Positions 35,044-42,973 of a stretch of 64,000 nucleotides of DNA are shown one piece after another. Below the pieces are notes generated by a model, which saw only the letters and a program-made list of their open reading frames with translations, searched no databases and was not told the DNA's origin. This stretch comes from Brevibacterium casei CIP 102111 (lineage in GTDB: Bacteria > Actinomycetota > Actinomycetes > Actinomycetales > Brevibacteriaceae): assembly GCF_900169275.1 (NCBI RefSeq), contig NZ_FXZC01000001.1, positions 186,001-250,000 on the forward strand, written 5' to 3'. Each line of letters begins with the position of its first letter. The stretch's first letter is position 1. The position numbers and the translations under genes are program-made.

Positions 35044-35331
35044 ATGGCTAAGAACCGCAGTGAGCTCGTTGCAGAAGTTGCCGAGAAGTCCGGCCTGACC
35101 CAGAAGCAGGTCTCGGATGTTCTCGATGGTGTCTTCGATGTCTTCTCCGACGTCGTCGGCAAGGGCGAGAAGCTCACCATCCCCGGCTGGCTCTCCGTCG
35201 AGCGCACCGAGCGTGCCGCTCGCAAGGGTCGCAACCCGCAGACCGGTGAAGAGATCGAGATCAAGGCCGGCTACTCCGTGAAGCTGTCCGCTGGTTCGAA
35301 GCTCAAGGCTGCCGCTGGCACCCCGAAGTGA
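35044..35331 (+). CDS. hup: HU-family DNA-binding protein
   Basis: The 95-residue histone-like protein has the HU beginning NRSELVAEVAEKSGLTQKQVSDVLDGV and the DNA-binding arm RKGRNPQTGEEIEIKAGYSVKLSAGSKLK. A strong AAGGAGGACAC site precedes the ATG. It lacks the long Lys-rich tail of mycobacterial HupB, ending at GTPK. It is separated from rpsN by 68 bases and has its own downstream terminator. Confidence 0.96.
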   Translation: MAKNRSELVAEVAEKSGLTQKQVSDVLDGVFDVFSDVVGKGEKLTIPGWLSVERTERAARKGRNPQTGEEIEIKAGYSVKLSAGSKLKAAAGTPK

Positions 35332-35350
35332 CCTTCGCGCTCAAGCGCAG

Positions 35351-35380
35351 GATGGCCCGGACCGATCGGTCCGGGCCATC
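35351..35380 (+). terminator. Terminator after the HU gene
   Basis: GATGGCCCGGACC and GGTCCGGGCCATC form a perfect 13-bp stem around a GATC loop, 20 bases past the HU stop, followed by TGCTTTCCCC. Confidence 0.85.
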
Positions 35381-35523
35381 TGCTTTCCCCGGGCGATTCC
35401 CACGCCGAGGCGGCTGACCGGAATCGTGTCCGCCCCGCACAGCGGGGTGATCCTCAGGAGATCTGCACCACCTCGGCGGTTGTGAGTTCGCCGCCGCCGA
35501 CCCCGGGACGATATCCTGGTTCC

Positions 35524-35553
35524 ATGCACGAATCGGCAGGCGGACCTCTGTGA
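35524..35553 (+). CDS. Leaderless 9-codon upstream frame (MHESAGGPL)
   Basis: TATCCT (35512-35517) ends six bases before ATG at 35524, the spacing that elsewhere in this window marks leaderless starts. The frame encodes nine residues and its TGA overlaps the GTG start of the CopD-CtaG gene (GTGA). A weak AGGCGGA site for that GTG lies inside the mini-frame. Translation of the frame could deliver ribosomes to the downstream start. No homologue is known to me. Confidence 0.45.
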   Translation: MHESAGGPL

Positions 35554-37607
35554 CCTCTCACGACAACGAGCCGATCATCCGATTCACCGCTCGCGCAGCG
35601 ATCCCGCTCGTCGCACTCCTCGGCGCAGCTGTCGGACTCGTCGCGATGCTCTACACGGGAGCCTCCGAGCCGACCGTCATCAACGACCCGGGAGCCGTCG
35701 TCCGCTTCGGACTGCCGGCCGCGAAGTTCGTCTTCAACCTCGCGATGAGCCTCACCGTCGGCGCACTCCTCTTCGCGCTCCTCATCCTGCCCCGCACGCA
35801 GGGGCGGATCCGGGGCAGGAAGGCGCAGCAGGACGAACAGCCGCCGCTCGACGCGCTGTGGGAGAAGTCGCTCAAAGTCGCCGAGGTCGCCTCTGTGGCG
35901 TGGACGATCTCCGCAGTCGCCGTCCTCCTCTTCACCTTCGTCTCCACCGTCGGTGCGCAGGCCTACCTCAACTTCTCGAACCAGCTCGGCGTCTTCCTCA
36001 CCCAGATCGCCTTCGGCCAGTACTGGGCCCTCATCGTCGTCCTCATCGCCGTCGCCTCGACGCTGTGCTTCGGCTCCCGGTCCTACCTCGGCCTCGCCTT
36101 CGCCGGCGTCCTCTCGCTCGGCGTGATGATCCCCCTCGCCCTCATGGGCCACTCCGCCCAGGCGTCGGGCCACACGCAGGCCGTCAACAGCATCGGACTC
36201 CACCTCTTCGGCGTCGCCCTGTGGCTCGGCGGTCTCTTCGTCATCGCCCTGCTCGGCTCCCGCCTCGCCAAGTCGCCCGAGCTGGGGACGTTCATCGCCC
36301 GCTACTCGTCGATCGCGCTCTTCGCGTTCGTCGTCGTCGCCTTCTCCGGCGTCGTCAACTCGATGCTGCGCGTCGAGGACCTCGCGGATCTCATGACCCC
36401 ATACGGCCAGGTGATCATCGCGAAGACCTTCGCGACGATCCTCCTCGGGCTCGTCGGCTTCTGGCACCGCCGGTTCGTCATCGCCCGGCTCGGCAAGGTC
36501 GCCTCCGTGACGGGCGAGTTCTGGCGCCTCATCCTCGTCGAGTTCGTCATCTTCGGAGCGACGATGGGCCTGGCCGTCGCCCTCTCCCGCTCCCAACCGC
36601 CCGTCCCGCAGGAGCCGGTGGGCAACCCGACGCCCTCGGAGATCCTCACCGGAGAGCCCCTGCCCCCCGCACCGAACTTCGCCCGCTTCTTCTCCGAGTG
36701 GTCGGTCGACCCGCTGTGGGTCGTCGTCGCCGTGGGGCTGACGATCGCGTACGTCGCCGGGTACCTCCAGCTCCGTCGCCGAGGCGACACCTGGTCGGTC
36801 TTCCGCCTCGTCAGCTGGGTGCTCGGAATGATCGGCCTCGTCTACGTCACCTCGGGCGGCGTCCAGGTCTACGGCGAGGTGTCGTTCTCGGCGCACATGA
36901 TCCAGCACATGCTCCTCGTCATGGTCGTGCCCATCCCGATGGTCCTCGGCGCCCCGATCACCCTGCTCATGCGGGCGACGACCGCGCGCACCGATGGCTC
37001 CCGCGGCATCCGCGAATGGGTGCTCTGGCTCGTCCACACCCCCTACATGCGCTTCTTCGCCAACCCGGTCGTCGCCTCGGTCAACTTCGCCGGCTCACTC
37101 GTCGTCTTCTACTACGCGGGGCTGATGAAGTACGCCCTCGAGTGGCATCTCGGCCACGAGCTCATGATCGTCCACTTCCTCGCCGCCGGCTACCTCTTCA
37201 CCCAGGCCCTCATCGGCATCGACCCCGGCGTCAAGCGGTTCCCCTACCCGCTGCGCCTGCTCATGCTCCTCATCACGATGGCCTTCCACGCCTTCTTCGG
37301 CATCTCCCTGCTCAGCTCCGAGGTGCTCATCGAAGGCGACTGGTTCGGCAACATGGGCACCGACTGGGGATACTCCGCGATCGAGGACCAGCAGCGGGGC
37401 GGCGCGATCGCCTGGGGCATCGGCGAGATCCCGACGCTGTTCCTTGCGATCATGGTCGCCTTCCAGTGGTCGAAGTCGTCCGACCGGGAGGCCAAGCGGG
37501 TCGACCGCCGGGAGGCCCGCACCGGCGACGCCGAGCTGCGCGCCTACAACGACATGCTCACGCAGATCGCCGAACGCGACGCGAACGCCGGTCCCCGCCG
37601 AGGCTGA
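35550..37607 (+). CDS. CopD-CtaG fusion membrane protein (copper handling / cytochrome oxidase assembly)
   Basis: The 685-residue polytopic protein has two halves. Residues 1-300 resemble CopD-type copper transport domains; residues about 380-660 match caa3-type CtaG, with HMIQHMLLVMVVPIPMVLGAP and HELMIVHFLAAGYLFTQALIGIDPG supplying membrane histidines. Such fusions are thought to move copper for oxidase CuB insertion. The start is the GTG at 35550, where the protein begins with a Thr/Ser/His run before TM1. A charged tail of about 45 residues ends it. Copper export genes lie at the far left of the window, not adjacent. Confidence 0.9.
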   Translation: MTSHDNEPIIRFTARAAIPLVALLGAAVGLVAMLYTGASEPTVINDPGAVVRFGLPAAKFVFNLAMSLTVGALLFALLILPRTQGRIRGRKAQQDEQPPLDALWEKSLKVAEVASVAWTISAVAVLLFTFVSTVGAQAYLNFSNQLGVFLTQIAFGQYWALIVVLIAVASTLCFGSRSYLGLAFAGVLSLGVMIPLALMGHSAQASGHTQAVNSIGLHLFGVALWLGGLFVIALLGSRLAKSPELGTFIARYSSIALFAFVVVAFSGVVNSMLRVEDLADLMTPYGQVIIAKTFATILLGLVGFWHRRFVIARLGKVASVTGEFWRLILVEFVIFGATMGLAVALSRSQPPVPQEPVGNPTPSEILTGEPLPPAPNFARFFSEWSVDPLWVVVAVGLTIAYVAGYLQLRRRGDTWSVFRLVSWVLGMIGLVYVTSGGVQVYGEVSFSAHMIQHMLLVMVVPIPMVLGAPITLLMRATTARTDGSRGIREWVLWLVHTPYMRFFANPVVASVNFAGSLVVFYYAGLMKYALEWHLGHELMIVHFLAAGYLFTQALIGIDPGVKRFPYPLRLLMLLITMAFHAFFGISLLSSEVLIEGDWFGNMGTDWGYSAIEDQQRGGAIAWGIGEIPTLFLAIMVAFQWSKSSDREAKRVDRREARTGDAELRAYNDMLTQIAERDANAGPRRG

Positions 37608-37913
37608 CCCCGGTCCCCCGCCGAGGCTGACCCACCCGACCGTCTCGGCGAACCCGTCTCACGCACACCTGATGTGCGGGAATGTGCACGTCGAATTCCC
37701 GAATTCCCGCCCTCACGTATCCCATTCGCCGATGTGATGGCGCACACTGTTTCTTGAGCACCATTCACCCATCGGGTGGATGTGGGCGCGGTCAGCCGCG
37801 GGAGGGGCCTCATCGTCGAGTCCCCTGACATCGCGGGATCGCCGCCTACGCTGCCCCAGCGGAACGATCCGACCTGTCAACGATGAAGCGGATCGTGGAA
37901 ATCAAGGAGAGTC
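37608..37913 (+). other. 306-base region upstream of the MHS transporter
   Basis: No gene is seen. It holds the dyad ATTCACCC-ATC-GGGTGGAT (37763-37781) and a longer-range pair GCGGGAAT (37676-37683) / ATTCCCGC (37703-37710) with an internal repeat of GAATTCCC. Either could be an operator or hairpin. Confidence 0.45.
37763..37781. promoter_or_regulatory. Candidate operator upstream of the MHS transporter
   Basis: ATTCACCC-ATC-GGGTGGAT is an inverted repeat with one mismatch in eight arm bases, 132 bases before the transporter start. The regulator is unknown; the LysR gene at 40133 is a possibility but the dyad is not LysR-like. Confidence 0.4.
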
Positions 37914-39269
37914 ATGAGTGCACAGAGCAATGCGGAGAGGAAGACGATCCGAACGCAGCTGCGCAAGGTCGTCGCCGCCTCGATGGCGGGCACCGTCGTC
38001 GAATGGTACGAGTTCTTCCTCTACGGGTCAGCGGCGACGCTGGTGTTCAACCACATCCTGTTCCCGCCGTCGGACAACCCGCTGACGCCGATCCTCCTCG
38101 GTTTCGCGACCTACGCTGTCGGCTTCATCGCCCGCCCCATCGGCGGCATCGTCTTCGGCCACTACGGTGACAAGTTCGGACGCAAGAAGCTCCTCCAGCT
38201 CTCCATCATCCTCGTCGGGGCGGCGACGTTCCTCATGGGCTGCCTGCCGACGTTCGGTCAGATCGGCTACCTCGCTCCGATCCTCCTCGTCCTCCTCCGC
38301 ATCGTCCAGGGCTTCGCCGTCGGCGGCGAATGGGGCGGCGCGGTGCTCCTCGTCGCCGAGCACTCCCCGGACAAGGAACGCGGTTTCTGGTCCTCGTGGC
38401 CGCAGTCGGGCGTGCCGCTGGGCAACCTGCTCGCCACCGGTGTCCTCTTCGTCCTCACTGCCACCCTGTCCGAGGAGGCGTTCCTCTCGTGGGGCTGGAG
38501 GATCGCGTTCTGGCTCTCGGCGGTCATCGTCCTCATCGGCTACTACATCCGCACCCGAGTCTCCGACGCCCCGATCTTCGAGAAGATCCAGGCTGAGGAG
38601 ATCGAGGAGGGCGTCGACTACGGCGTCAAGGCCGTCTTCAAGCGCTACCCGCGTGAGGTCTTCACCGCCATGGGTCTGCGGCTGGTCGAGAACATCCACT
38701 ACTACCTCGTCGTCACCTTCTCGATCACCTACCTCGCGGTCGCCGTCGGCATCGAGGCGAGCGAGATCCTCGGCCTCCTCCTCGGCGCGCACGCCATCCA
38801 TGCGCTGCTCGTGCCGATGATCGGTGCCCTCGGGGACCGGATCGGACGCAAGCCGCCCTACGCGATCGGCATCATCCTCACCGCCTCGTGGGGCTTCTTC
38901 GCCTTCCCGATGTACGACACGGGCAACCCCGGACTGATCTTCCTCGCCCTCCTCCTCGGACTCGTCTTCCACGGCTTCATGTACGCGGGGCAGCCGGCGA
39001 TCATGGCGGAGATGTTCCCGACCCGGATGCGCAACTCGGGTGTGTCCACGGGATACCAGGTCACGGCGATCGTCGCCGGATCGTTCGCGCCGATCATCGC
39101 GACCGCGCTGCTCGACGAGTTCGGCTCCTCGGTGCCGATCGCGATCTACCTCGCCGTGGCCGCTCTCATCTCGCTCGTCGCGCTCATCTTCACCCGCGAG
39201 ACGAAGGGCATCGACCTCCACTCCCTCGACCACGCCGACAAGGTGCGCCGCGGGGTAGTCACGCACTGA
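37914..39269 (+). CDS. MFS transporter, MHS family (probable hydroxy- or keto-acid uptake)
   Basis: The 451-residue, 12-TM protein has the MHS hallmark AGTVVEWYEFFLYGSAATLVF and the loop GHYGDKFGRKK, with the second repeat GDRIGRKPPYA. It is closely similar in plan to the transporter at 16797. AAGGAGAG precedes the ATG. The dehydrogenase gene follows 83 bases downstream on the same strand, so the carrier may import 3-hydroxybutyrate or a related acid (inference). Confidence 0.92.
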   Translation: MSAQSNAERKTIRTQLRKVVAASMAGTVVEWYEFFLYGSAATLVFNHILFPPSDNPLTPILLGFATYAVGFIARPIGGIVFGHYGDKFGRKKLLQLSIILVGAATFLMGCLPTFGQIGYLAPILLVLLRIVQGFAVGGEWGGAVLLVAEHSPDKERGFWSSWPQSGVPLGNLLATGVLFVLTATLSEEAFLSWGWRIAFWLSAVIVLIGYYIRTRVSDAPIFEKIQAEEIEEGVDYGVKAVFKRYPREVFTAMGLRLVENIHYYLVVTFSITYLAVAVGIEASEILGLLLGAHAIHALLVPMIGALGDRIGRKPPYAIGIILTASWGFFAFPMYDTGNPGLIFLALLLGLVFHGFMYAGQPAIMAEMFPTRMRNSGVSTGYQVTAIVAGSFAPIIATALLDEFGSSVPIAIYLAVAALISLVALIFTRETKGIDLHSLDHADKVRRGVVTH

Positions 39270-39352
39270 TCGGGTCGTCGCCGCATCGACGTGGCTCATC
39301 CGCCGCGGTGGTGCGGCGTCCGTGGTCAGGCACAGCAGAGAAGGGACGGGAA

Positions 39353-40102
39353 ATGGCAGTTGATCTCACCGGCAGGAGGGCCCTCGTCACCGGCGGGGCC
39401 TCGGGCCTGGGCAAGGCGATGTGCGAGTCCTTCGCCGAGGCGGGTGCGACCGTCGTCGTCGCCGACGTCGACGCGGAGGCGGCGGGGGCAGTCGCCGAGG
39501 CGATCGGCGGGGAGGCGTGGGCCGTCAACCTCGCCGACACCTCGGCGCTCGACGGGATCGACCTCGAGGTCGACATCCTCGTCAACAATGCCGGGATCCA
39601 ACGGATCCACCCGATCCCGGAGTTCCCGCTGGAGGAATGGCAGCTGATCATGACGATCATGCTCGAGGCGCCGTTCGTGCTCACGAAGGCTGCGCTGCCG
39701 GGGATGTACGAGCGGGGCTGGGGGAGGGTCATCAACGTCTCCTCCGTCCACGGACTGCGCGCCTCGGCGAACAAGTCCGCGTACGTCGCGGCCAAGCACG
39801 GACTCATGGGTCTGACGAAGACGACGGCGCTCGAGGCCGGTCCGCGCGGGGTGACGTGCAATGCGATCAACCCGGGATATGTGCTCACGCCCCTGGTCAA
39901 GGGGCAGATCGCGGATCAGGCGGTGACGAACGGGATCAGTGAGGACGAGGTGCTCGAGAAGGTCTTCCTCGGCCACTCGGCCGTACCCCGCCTCGCGGAG
40001 CCCGAGGACATCGCTGCGCTCGCGCTCTTCCTCGCCTCCGACGCCGCGGCGGTCGTCACGGGCACCGCGCACAGCATCGACGGGGGTTGGACCGCCGCCT
40101 GA
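39353..40102 (+). CDS. Short-chain dehydrogenase, 3-hydroxybutyrate dehydrogenase type
   Basis: The 249-residue classical SDR has the cofactor motif TGGASGLGKA, NNAGIQ, and the catalytic set in NVSSVHGLRASANKSAYVAAKHG (Tyr144, Lys148). The stretch HPIPEFPLEEWQLIM and the ending GTAHSIDGGWTA are typical of D-3-hydroxybutyrate dehydrogenases, which make acetoacetate with NAD. Together with the transporter it would allow growth on 3-hydroxybutyrate. Other SDR substrates cannot be ruled out. Confidence 0.85.
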   Translation: MAVDLTGRRALVTGGASGLGKAMCESFAEAGATVVVADVDAEAAGAVAEAIGGEAWAVNLADTSALDGIDLEVDILVNNAGIQRIHPIPEFPLEEWQLIMTIMLEAPFVLTKAALPGMYERGWGRVINVSSVHGLRASANKSAYVAAKHGLMGLTKTTALEAGPRGVTCNAINPGYVLTPLVKGQIADQAVTNGISEDEVLEKVFLGHSAVPRLAEPEDIAALALFLASDAAAVVTGTAHSIDGGWTAA

Positions 40103-40132
40103 GCGGGGATAGCGGGGAGAGCGCCGCGCGGG

Positions 40133-40996
40133 TCAGAGCACCTCGAGGATGCTGCGGACGGCGGCATTGCGCAGGGACTCGTGCCGGACCGAGGCCCAAT
40201 AGGACACGCGCTTGGAGAAGAGCTCGGGCAGCACCTGGACCAGGCGGCTGCTGTCCCGGGCGAGGAAGTCGGGCAGGATGCCGATGCCCACCCCGTTCGC
40301 TGTGGCGAGGACGTGGGCGTGGACCGAGGTCGAGCGGAAGAAGCCCCTGCCGGCCGGGATTTCGCTCGAGGCGTCGTCGAGGTCGTCGACCTGGAGTGCG
40401 TTCTCGATGTAGTAGACGATCCTGTGCTCGGCGAGGTCGTCGAGCGTGACCGGAACCGGGTGCGTGCGCAGATACTCCTGCGAGGCGTAGAGCTGGAGCC
40501 GGTAGTCGCGGATGCGCTTGGCGACGCTGCGCGGGGCGTCGGGTCGACCGACGACGACCTCGATGTCGACGCCGGAACGGTATTGGCGGGCCCGCTGGGT
40601 CGCGGTGATGAGCTCGATCTGCAGGCCCGGATGGCCGATCTGCAGCTCCGTCAGCGCCGGCACCGCGTACTCGAGAGCGAAGGCCTGCGGGCAGGCGATG
40701 CGGATCGTGCCCGAGAGCGCCGAGGACTCGCGTGCGTCGATCCTCCCCAGCGCCGCCTCGATGTCCTCGGCGATCGGCAGCAGCTGCCGACCCGCGGTGC
40801 TCAGCTCCCATCCGTCCGGGGAGGCGACGAGAACGCGCTGACCGTAGGCCTTCTCCAAGGCAGCGATGCGCCGCGACACGGTCGTGTGATTGAGTCCGAG
40901 ACTGTGCGCGGCGGCCGTGAACTTCCCCAGACGCGCCACGGCGAGGAGGGTGAGGAGATCCTCCGGCGAGATCTGCTGAGGTGCATGAGCGGCCAT
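40133..40996 (-). CDS. LysR-family transcriptional regulator
   Basis: The 287-residue product has the winged helix DLLTLLAVARLGKFTAAAHSLGLNHTTVSRRIAALEKAYG and a LysR effector domain. It converges on the SDR gene, with 30 bases between, and diverges from the 3-hydroxyisobutyrate dehydrogenase gene across 132 bases, so that dehydrogenase is its most likely target. The inducer is unknown. Confidence 0.9.
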   Translation of the reverse strand: MAAHAPQQISPEDLLTLLAVARLGKFTAAAHSLGLNHTTVSRRIAALEKAYGQRVLVASPDGWELSTAGRQLLPIAEDIEAALGRIDARESSALSGTIRIACPQAFALEYAVPALTELQIGHPGLQIELITATQRARQYRSGVDIEVVVGRPDAPRSVAKRIRDYRLQLYASQEYLRTHPVPVTLDDLAEHRIVYYIENALQVDDLDDASSEIPAGRGFFRSTSVHAHVLATANGVGIGILPDFLARDSSRLVQVLPELFSKRVSYWASVRHESLRNAAVRSILEVL

Positions 40997-41128
40997 AGTC
41001 CGCCCAGTCTATCTGCGTGCACGCACACAACCGGTGCGGAAGAGGTGATCGTCGCCGACGGCCGGCACGGGCAGGGCTGGCGTAATGTGAAGGGGAACAC
41101 ACGAGATCTCGATGCGAGGAGGCATGCG

Positions 41129-42040
41129 ATGGCGACGATTGGATGGATCGGCCTGGGGAACATGGGCCGACCGATGACGGCGAACCTGGTCAAGGCCGGC
41201 CACACGGTCAAGGGCTTCGACGTGGTCCCGGAGGCCGTGACCGCGGCGGCGGAGGATGGTGTCACCCCGGTGGGTTCGATCGCCGAGGCGGTCGCCGGTG
41301 CCGATATCGTCTTCACGATGCTGCCCAAGGGCGAGCATGCCCGCGCCGTCTACCTCACCCCCGACGGTGTCCTCGCCACCGCCGACCCCGCGACCCTCCT
41401 CGTCGACTCCTCGACGATCGACTTCGACTCCGCCCGGGCCCTGCACGCCGAGGCGAAGGCCGCCGGCTTCCGCTTCGTCGACGGTCCCGTCTCCGGCGGT
41501 GTCACCGGTGCACAGGCGGGCACGCTCACCTTCATGCTCGGCGGGTCCGATGCGGACGTCGCCGAGGCGAAGCCCTTCATCGAGCCGATGGCCGGCAACA
41601 TCTTCCACGCCGGCGGCGACGCCGCGGGTCAGGCCGCGAAGATCGTCAACAACATGATGCTCGCGATCAGCCTCGAAGGCGTCGTCGAAGGCGCGGTGCT
41701 CGCGCAGCGCTTCGGTCTCGACCCTAAGGCGTTCTACGACATCGCGAAGGTCTCCTCCGGCGACTCGTGGCCCCTGCGCACCTGGTATCCGGTGCCCGGG
41801 GTGACCGAGACCTCGGCGTCGAACAACGACTTCAAGCCCGGCTTCGCCACGTCTCTCATGCACAAGGACGTCGGGCTCGCGCTCGCCGGTGCCGAGACCC
41901 AGGGCGTCGACCTGCCCGCGGCCACCCTCGTCTACGCGCAGCTGCAGAAGCTCGTCGACGAAGGCCTCGAGGGACTCGACACGACGGCGATCATCAAGAA
42001 CATCGACCCCGAGGCGCAGGGCCTGCCGACAAAGCCCTGA
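41129..42040 (+). CDS. mmsB: 3-hydroxyisobutyrate dehydrogenase
   Basis: The 303-residue beta-hydroxyacid dehydrogenase has the NAD motif GLGNMGRPMTANLVKAG, the substrate loop VDGPVSGGVTGAQAGTL and catalytic Lys171 (AAKIVNNMM). The sequence YPVPGV...NDFKPGF...LMHKDVGLAL is the valine-pathway form rather than tartronate semialdehyde reductase. It oxidises 3-hydroxyisobutyrate to methylmalonate semialdehyde, which fits the branched-chain complex at 28-31 kb. AGGAGG lies eight bases before the chosen ATG. Confidence 0.9.
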   Translation: MATIGWIGLGNMGRPMTANLVKAGHTVKGFDVVPEAVTAAAEDGVTPVGSIAEAVAGADIVFTMLPKGEHARAVYLTPDGVLATADPATLLVDSSTIDFDSARALHAEAKAAGFRFVDGPVSGGVTGAQAGTLTFMLGGSDADVAEAKPFIEPMAGNIFHAGGDAAGQAAKIVNNMMLAISLEGVVEGAVLAQRFGLDPKAFYDIAKVSSGDSWPLRTWYPVPGVTETSASNNDFKPGFATSLMHKDVGLALAGAETQGVDLPAATLVYAQLQKLVDEGLEGLDTTAIIKNIDPEAQGLPTKP

Positions 42041-42180
42041 GCGACCGGCGCCGTGATCCGACGATTCTGCGCCCACTGACCGGGGCCATGCTGCGCCCGC
42101 TCTCCGGTGAGCGGGCGCAGATGCCTCTCCCGAGGAGCGCAGAGATCCTGCCCGGCATCGGCGCATGCGAGACTGGGAGC

Positions 42181-42912
42181 ATGAGTTCGACCGAGCCCCT
42201 CACCGCAGAAGAGTCCGCCGCGATCCGCACCCGCCTCGACGAGGTGGCCGAACGCACGGCAGCCGCCGCCAAGGCCTCGGGCCGGTCCGCCGAGGACGTG
42301 CGGATCCTGCTCGCGACGAAGACGCAGCCGGCGGAGCGGATCCGTGTGGCCATCGAGCACGGCTTCTCACTCATCGGCGAGAACAAGGTGCAGGAGCTCG
42401 TCGCCAAGGCCGACGACCTCGCCGACCTTCCGCACGAATCGCACCTCATCGGTCCCCTGCAGAAGAACAAGGTCAACCACACGCTGCGCCACGCCCAGTG
42501 CATCCAGTCCGTCGACAGCCTCGCGCTCGCGGAGAGGATCGACAACCGCCTCGGCGTCCTCGACTCCACCGTCGACGTCTTCGTCCAGGTCAACACGTCC
42601 CGCGAGGACTCGAAGTCCGGGGTCGCACCCGAGGACGCCGAGGCGCTCGTGGCAGCAGTGCGCGACCTCGATCGCCTGCGCCTGCGTGGCCTGATGACCA
42701 TCGGCCTGCCCGGCCAGACGCCCGAGGAGATCCGCCCGAGCTACTCAGACCTCCGCGAGCTCCGCGACCGGCTCATCGCGACGGGTGCCCTGCCCGCCGA
42801 AGCCACCGAGCTGTCGATGGGGATGAGCAACGACTTCGAACTCGCGATCGCCGAAGGCGCGACGATGGTGCGCATCGGCTCGAGCGTCTTCGGTGCCCGC
42901 CCCACCCCGTAG
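42181..42912 (+). CDS. yggS: YggS/PROSC-type pyridoxal-phosphate homeostasis protein
   Basis: The 243-residue alanine-racemase-fold protein has the PLP lysine in LLATKTQPAERI (Lys47), GENKVQELVAK, HLIGPLQKNKVNHTL and SMGMSNDFELAIAEGATMVRIGSSVFG. It buffers PLP and influences amino-acid balance rather than catalysing a known reaction. GAGACT lies six bases before the ATG, possibly a leaderless start. Confidence 0.95.
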   Translation: MSSTEPLTAEESAAIRTRLDEVAERTAAAAKASGRSAEDVRILLATKTQPAERIRVAIEHGFSLIGENKVQELVAKADDLADLPHESHLIGPLQKNKVNHTLRHAQCIQSVDSLALAERIDNRLGVLDSTVDVFVQVNTSREDSKSGVAPEDAEALVAAVRDLDRLRLRGLMTIGLPGQTPEEIRPSYSDLRELRDRLIATGALPAEATELSMGMSNDFELAIAEGATMVRIGSSVFGARPTP

Positions 42913-42973
42913 CATGTGTCCCACGATGACAGCCGCCCTGCCGCCACGCCTGCGGATCTGAGACGATGGAGAG

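Noticed and set aside
35454..37037. Minus-strand open frame of 527 codons
   Set aside because: It is antisense to the CopD-CtaG gene; acidic low-complexity translation typical of reversed membrane-protein codons.
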